NCBI GenBank assembly: GCA_036346205.1
Contig: JARFJB010001965.1
Coordinates: 2,206,001-2,270,000, forward strand
Length of the DNA: 64,000 bases
Reading direction: 5' to 3'
Origin: Vesta saturnalis
Lineage: Eukaryota > Arthropoda > Insecta > Coleoptera > Lampyridae
The position numbers and the translations under genes are program-made. The notes under the pieces are model-generated. The model was not told the origin of the DNA. It did no database searches and was given only the letters and a program-made list of their open reading frames with translations. Below, piece by piece: positions 58,690-64,000 of the stretch (positions within the stretch are counted from its first letter, which is position 1; the number at the start of each line of letters is the position of its first letter).

Positions 58690-59033
58690 ATTTGAAAAGT
58701 TGGGTTTCAAACCTTTGACATGGAACTGAACAACATTCTTTCCATTCAAATCTTGGAGTTCATAAACGAGAGGAGTTTCTGAATAACCTTACAAGCAAAA
58801 TATTTCGGAGCAAGTTTCTTAAAATACTAAGCACCCGAATCAGATAAAGTAAAATTTCTATCAATAAGACAAGGTAACGAATGACCAAAAATGTTAACAG
58901 TAAGATAAAGTCTATTATCAAACGGAAGGGAGGCACATGCTGGAGCAACTGTAATTCTACATGAAGACATGAAAGAATTAACTGTTAAAAGCCAATGATT
59001 CCGCTCATCAGCGGGAACTGAAAATTGAAACAT
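58690..59033 (-). pseudogene. Retropepsin remnant joined to integrase C-terminal tail
   Basis: Minus strand: LPFDNRLYLTVNIFGHSLPC is followed by LIDRN, a decayed retropepsin active-site strand (about 58930-58850). Within a few codons, KKLAPKYFACKVIQKL (about 58825) and, in another frame, LVYELQDLNGKNVVQFHVKG and LKPNF (about 58760-58690) give the C-terminal tail typical of Ty3/gypsy integrase. Reverse transcriptase, RNase H and most of integrase are missing between them. Confidence 0.7.
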
Positions 59034-59059
59034 TTCTAGAATATACTATACGTATATAA

Positions 59060-62000
59060 GTTTATCTTTATTTGCTAATATTTACAATTTTGCAAATTAT
59101 TCTATTTTTACCTATTTACTACTATTTACATGTCCTTTAGTTGTTTTCTCATTCTCCATGTTTCCTCCATCCATTCCGCTCTCCTTCCCTTTTCCTCAAA
59201 TATTTCTTCTACACTACTATCCTCCTCCTCCCTACACTCTTTTGTCATATGTCATATTCTTCATTCCTTCGCCTCATAATCTACATCTTCTTTCTTCCTC
59301 TTTATTCCAATACTTGTTTCACCACTCTTCATTACCGCATCTGAACCTCGCTATCATTTTTTTCCCTTCTTCCCTTTTCCTTTCAGATATTCTGGTATCC
59401 CATCTCCTTTAATCTTTTTGTAATTTTCATTGTATATCGCTTCTCTTATTTTTACCCATGTTTCTTGCTTTTGGACATCCCTGTCCCTTCTTATTATGTC
59501 TTCTCTTACTCTTACTTCCTCTACCCTTAGCCTCTCTACTTCCTCCGTCGCATACCCGTTCCTTTTATAATATCCCTCCCTCCCCTCTTGTTCGTATCTC
59601 ACTCTCCCTTCCTTTATCTCTTTCCAGCATGCCTGTAATATTTTACATTCCTTTCTTTCTCTCATTTCTTCCTCATATTTCATTTCCCTTATTTTTCTAC
59701 CCACACTTCCTACCTTATAATATACCCCGGCGTTTCCTTCCCCAACCCCAGTTCCCATTTCCAATATTTTTCTTGCAATCCTTCCACTTCTTTTTTCTCC
59801 ACCCACCCCACACTTCTGCCCCATATAGCACCACACTTTGTATTAATTTTTCAAATAGCAGCTTCCTTTTCCCTAGGTCTACTCCAAACAACCTTTCCCC
59901 CACACTCCACACTTTTCCTATTAATTTATTCCCTTTTCTCACTCTTTCCTTTATGTGCTCCCCATCATTGTTGTCCTGTCTCATTGTGTATCCCAGGTAT
60001 GTGAATTCCTTCACCTGCTCAACTTCCTCCTCTCCCCAGTTCCACTCTTCCTTTTTTCTTCTCCCCCTTCCTTTCTGAATATTAGTATCTTGGTTTTTTG
60101 TGTTTACTTTTAGTTCCTTTCTTTTCGTATATATTTCCATCGTCTTCATCATCTCCTTCATTTCTTTTTCTTTCTTCGCCACCAACACTCTGTCGTCTGC
60201 GTATACCAGCGACCATACCTTCAATTTCTCTACCACCAATCCTCCCATTTGCTGCTCTCTTAATGTCTCCTCCAGATCCCCGTATATATCGAGAAGCGGC
60301 TTGAGCTTAGTGGGCATCCCTGTCTCAGGCCCTTCCTTGTTAAAAATTCCTCGCTCATCTCTCCATTCGCTCTGCTCCTCGTTTCCTCATAGATTTCCTC
60401 CATCCTTTCTATCTGTCTTTCATTTATCTTTTTTTTCTCAAGTGTTCCCAGGGCCATTCCCGGTTCACTTTGTCGAACGCCGTCTTTAAGTGTACCAATA
60501 ATGCCCCCATTTTCCCACTTTTCTTATCTAGTTCTTTATTTGCCATTTTTGCTACCTTTTCCCCTTCGTATACCCATTCCTCCCCTTGTATCCTGTCTTC
60601 TCCCGTCGCTTTACCTTTTTTCACTTCCCCAATTGCCTCTATTACTTCTTCTTTTATCTCTTCTTTTCTTTTTTTTAGATATTTCCATACCTCTCCTTTT
60701 GTTCTTATTTCCTTGATCTACTCTTCTTGTTTCTCTTTATTTTCTTCCTTTTCCCTTTGGCATGTTTTCTTATATTTATTTACTGTCTGTTTATATTCAT
60801 CTTTATCTGCCTTCTCTTTTTTCCATTGTCTTAATGTTCTTCTTGCCTTCCTCTTTTATTCCTTGCATTCACTATCCCACTACTTCTTCCAACCTATTTT
60901 TCCCCATTCCACCTTTTAAATTTGACCTTCTCCGTTGCTTCTTCCATCTTCCTTCTCATTTCTTCCGCACTTTCTTGTACTCCCTCCCCTTCCCATAATA
61001 TCTTCCCCATCCTCTCTCTGTATTTCTTTATGCTCCACTCTGACCATATTTTTTTGTTATGTACTCCTCTTTCTTTTCTCTTTCTTCTCTTACTCCCTCT
61101 TCAATTACCAGTTCTAGCGGTTGGTGGTCCGATTCTACTTTCTCGCCTAGCGTGAATGCTTTTACTTTTTCCCCTACCTCTTCGTTCATTATAACGTAAT
61201 CAATTACTGATTCTCTCCTCCCCCCTATGTACGTGTACTCCCCCAATTCTCTTTCTTCTCTATTCTCATTCATTATTTCCCACCCTCTTTCATTGCACAT
61301 TTCCAATAGTTCTTTTCCCTCTTTGTTTAACACTATGTCCTTTGTCTACCTTTTCCCCGTTCCTTTCTTTTCCTGTCTTTCCCCTTCTTACCGTCTTTCT
61401 TTCATTCCATATATGCCTTTCTCTGTCAATCTCCATTTTTCTATATCCTACACATACCTTTTTCCCCTCTGCTCTTATTTCTGCAGCACTGCTCCGTATT
61501 TCTGTTTGTACTATCCTTTCTTTCCGTCTCAGGTCGTGGTCTATATATATATATTCTTGTATCCTTTAGTTTGCTCTTCCCCGCCATAGTTTTTTGCTTT
61601 TTCTCCCATCTCTCCATCTCCGCCACCACCATCTCATTTTCTTTCTGTCTGTTTATCACCGTCACCTTTTTGAACTCCACTTTTATGTTTAATTTCTCTT
61701 CCATCACGGGTAAGTCTTTTTATGGGTCCTTGCTTCTCCAACCCTTTGTTACAACATTATTCCTTCTTGTACTCCTTTCTTCTACGTCCGCTTTTTTTCT
61801 AACTTTTCAATTCTCCCTATCAATTCTTCCCTTTCTCTCACGCCTTTTCCCTTTCTTTCATTTCTTCCTTCATTGCTTATTCCCTCCGTGTTTTGTTCCA
61901 TCTGTTCCGTCCTTTCTTTTATTAATTCTTTCACTTCTTCCATTTCTGTTTCTTCTTTTGTTATATCACTGTTCTTGATTTCCATTTTCTCTTTCTGCTT

Positions 62001-62200
62001 CTCCCTTGAATGCCGAACGTCTGGAGGCATTATTTTCTTGCCCTTGCCAAATATTCTTTCCCTTTCTGCTTCTTCTTCCTCCCCCCTCTCTTATTCATTA
62101 CTCACTACTATATTATATTTTTGGATTTGTCTCGTTTAGGTTTAAATAAGGTCTTCACCGAGGAAATTATTCGTTGTTGGTTGGGGGTTGTTTGTCTAAA
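59060..62200 (-). pseudogene. Non-LTR retrotransposon with extreme purine-rich coding strand, nested in the gypsy-like element
   Basis: Minus-strand proteins, heavy in Glu, Lys, Arg and Gly, cover the interval. 62030-61782 and 61707-61441 are EK-rich N-terminal parts. 61333-61028 has IGGRRESVIDYVIMNE and ESDHQPLELVI, the end of an AP-type endonuclease (SDHxP motif). 60624-60424 has KKGKATGEDRI and LKTAFDKVNRE (RT start), 60457-60260 has LRQGCPLS, and 60317-59715 has VWSLVYADDRVLVA (catalytic YADD, about 60205). 59836-59354 is the C-terminal region. Many frameshifts occur. Clade not determined. The 3' end is near 59060 and the 5' end near 62150-62250. Confidence 0.75.
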
Positions 62201-62257
62201 TCGGTAGGTTTTCCATTGGTTCCCATAGTTCGGAGATTGGTTTTCGGTACCGCACCT

Positions 62258-63430
62258 CTAGGGTTTGGAGCTGGACGAGGAATAGACGGAACGCAAGTTT
62301 TTTGAATTGCAACTAACACAAGAATTACTGTAACTGTCTTTTATACCACACTTAAAACAAAAAGTTTGCCGAGGCTCCGAACATTCACGATGAGAGTGTC
62401 CTTCCGCATCACAATGCCAATATATACTGGACGAAATAACTTGAACTTCACTAACTGTGTTAGAGGTAGATGGTTGACTCAAAGATAAACAAGTTAAATC
62501 AGATTCTAAAAGACCAACACATTTTATAGTAGGTGACTTGTACCTGGCTGTACGACATTTTAAATCTTGAACCGCTGTACATACTCCATTTAATTCATTA
62601 ATGGACGAGAATTTTTTTATACCATTATGGATGCAAAATATGGGTATACATTTCTTTGAATTTGTGAAACAATTTCTGTTTGTGACTTAGGGGTAGATAA
62701 TCTTTTAAAAAGTGCTTGAACTACAATAATATACGTTATAACATTAATCTTCTACACCTTGAGTACGTTGCTGGATTTCTAACAAAAGATCATACTCATA
62801 ATCAAAAGGTAAAAAATTTCTTTTAAGTAACTGAACTAAATCTGTCCAAGTATTAACTGTATGTTTTGTATTTCTAAACCACTGTAAAACTATACCGGAA
62901 AATAAATCTTGTGCTAACACAAATCATTCTGAATAACTAACATTAGTCTTTGATTTTCTCTAAAAATTACAACACTTTCACGAGGATTAGTTCTTGAAAA
63001 TTTAATTCCCCATTTATACACTGAAACTTGTTTTGGACTAAACGAAACTGAGGAAGTATCATGAATTGTAACAACTGAAGCGTCTGTGCATTCGTCTACC
63101 ACTGTACGTTCTAACAAAATACCATTAATCAAATATAAATCTGAAATGAACTTCGTTTTACTTGATTTCGTATCATCATTAAATGGACAACAGTCTATTT
63201 GTCTCTTTAAATCTATTAAACGCGATTTAAATCTTAAACAATCGTTAACTGTAGGAGGTAAATCATTACTACTTAAAACTACAAACATTTCATCAAAAGT
63301 CTTTTGAATTTCTGCAATTTCTAAGTTTAAATCTGAAGGTTTAATAAATTTTTCACAAGGTAAATCATTTTCTGTTGCTAAAATTCCACCTAATTGACTT
63401 CTACATTGATCCTGAGTTAAACAAGGTTAA
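62258..63430 (-). pseudogene. Ty3/gypsy-type Gag with two degraded zinc knuckles
   Basis: Minus-strand reading: ILATENDLPCEKFIKPSDLN, IQKTFDEMFVVLSSNDLPPT (about 63320-63250), QVSVYKWGIKFSR (about 63025), then LLKRNFLPFDYEYDLL and IQQRTQGVED (about 62840-62760), the Gag capsid-like signature of insect gypsy elements. Near 62430-62320, two CCHC knuckles follow: the first has Tyr in place of its first Cys (YWHCDAEGHSHREC) and the second (CFKCGIKDSYSNSC) lacks its His. Frameshifts separate the parts. Gag would form the particle; this copy is inactive. Confidence 0.75.
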
Positions 63431-63444
63431 ATTCCAAGAGAATT

Positions 63445-63741
63445 TGTAGGTTTAATAATTAAAATACAACAAAACTTGAGAAAGTTGTACCTTAATAACA
63501 TAATAAGTAATCTGAATAAACACTAAACAACTGTATTTATATGTATATTTAATAACGCAAAATGTCTGATTAATATCAGCATAAAATAACTAAAACGATA
63601 TTTCTCGTAAAACTTTACGATTTTGAAATTACTAAATTAAACACAACTATACAAGCTGATAATCTATATTCACGTAAAATTCAAAATGCAATATGTCAAC
63701 ACTGTATTCAAGAATTTATAACCGTATCAACACTATACTGA
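63445..63741 (-). repeat. LTR, right copy (5' LTR for the minus-strand element)
   Basis: Begins TGTAGGTTTAATAATTAAAA and contains AATGTCTGATTAATATCAGC and TTTCTCGTAAAACTTTACGA as in the left copy. gag reading starts about 20 bases from its inner edge, so the usual leader is missing. Confidence 0.85.
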
Positions 63742-64000
63742 TTTGTTTACCTACTTAATAATAAGCTCATCTCGTTCATTATGTTTAACAGGTTTTAATA
63801 TCGCTCGTTTTGTACAAGTAACGCTAACTATTTCACGAAATCTTGCAAAAACTTTTCAAGACATCTTTGTTGGGATGCCCAGGATCCGGAAACTTTTCAA
63901 CATAAACTAGGGATGCTATTAAAATATTATTTCAATGCATAAAACCATGTCAGCTCTTTTTTCAATAGAGAGTTTTCCCTTTTTCAGAGAAATTCTTTTA
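63742..64000. other. Flank of the right LTR, no gene seen
   Basis: AT-rich sequence without motifs. Confidence 0.5.

Larger units (their letters stand above)
57240..63741 (-). mobile_element. Ty3/gypsy-like LTR retrotransposon with pol mostly deleted and a LINE nested inside
   Basis: Two direct repeats (57240-about 57536 and 63445-about 63741) are LTRs; between them, on the minus strand, are gag, a protease remnant and an integrase C-terminus, with reverse transcriptase and RNase H missing. A purine-biased LINE interrupts the element between gag and protease. See component entries. Confidence 0.85.

Noticed and set aside
59141..62207. Many + strand frames rich in Ser, Pro, Phe and Leu
   Set aside because: They are antisense readings of the purine-rich LINE; the real RT and endonuclease motifs are on the minus strand.

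Overview
This window is non-coding, AT-rich eukaryotic DNA, almost certainly from an insect. The evidence is the mix of mobile elements: a Polinton/Maverick, DD41D-type mariners, an ISL2EU-type Harbinger, hAT, pogo, several non-LTR retrotransposons and a Ty3/gypsy-like element, with introns of 56 and 124 nt. No convincing host gene was found. Nearly every recognisable protein is a broken transposon gene, so the window reads as a transposon graveyard with repeated nesting. All family calls come from reading motifs by eye; no database search was run.

Layout. 1-5560: a decayed Polinton on the + strand (packaging ATPase, a small hydrophobic-tail protein, a conserved ORF, chromodomain integrase, penton-like protein, pX-like protein, major capsid protein, adenain-like protease); the polymerase is not in the window. 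5560-15120: no genes. It is extremely AT-rich, T-biased to about 11.5 kb and A-biased from about 12.3 kb, and may be a degraded or mis-assembled inverted duplication. 15121-16032: truncated mariner-like transposase. 16500-20420: ISL2EU-like element with a SWIM-YqaJ nuclease gene (+) and a THAP-DDE transposase gene (-); the nuclease gene is split by a palindromic 375-bp unit present twice in tandem. 21909-22400: another mariner-like relic. 26368-27838: 5'-truncated LINE.

28769-32830: three tandem copies of a 1.34-1.37 kb unit, each with a small acidic/basic ORF, a GT/CGTG microsatellite block and a tRNA-like (A/B box) SINE on the minus strand. 33073-35130: pogo/Jerky-like transposon broken by a (TA)n tract. 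35254-37750: DDE element with TIRs and a GT-AG intron. 39139-41597: two mariners, one inserted in the other. 43293-46625: LINE relic interrupted by a hAT with a perfect 8-bp target duplication. 49640-50690: a further RT relic.

50933-56124 is a set of palindromic elements nested at their centres, with a DD41D mariner (one in-frame stop) innermost and a LINE in one arm. 56521-57015: mariner fragment. 57240-63741: minus-strand Ty3/gypsy-like element with LTRs, gag, a protease remnant joined to an integrase tail, and a strongly purine-biased LINE inserted in it. The genes do not form a host pathway; each belongs to the mobility machinery of its own element.
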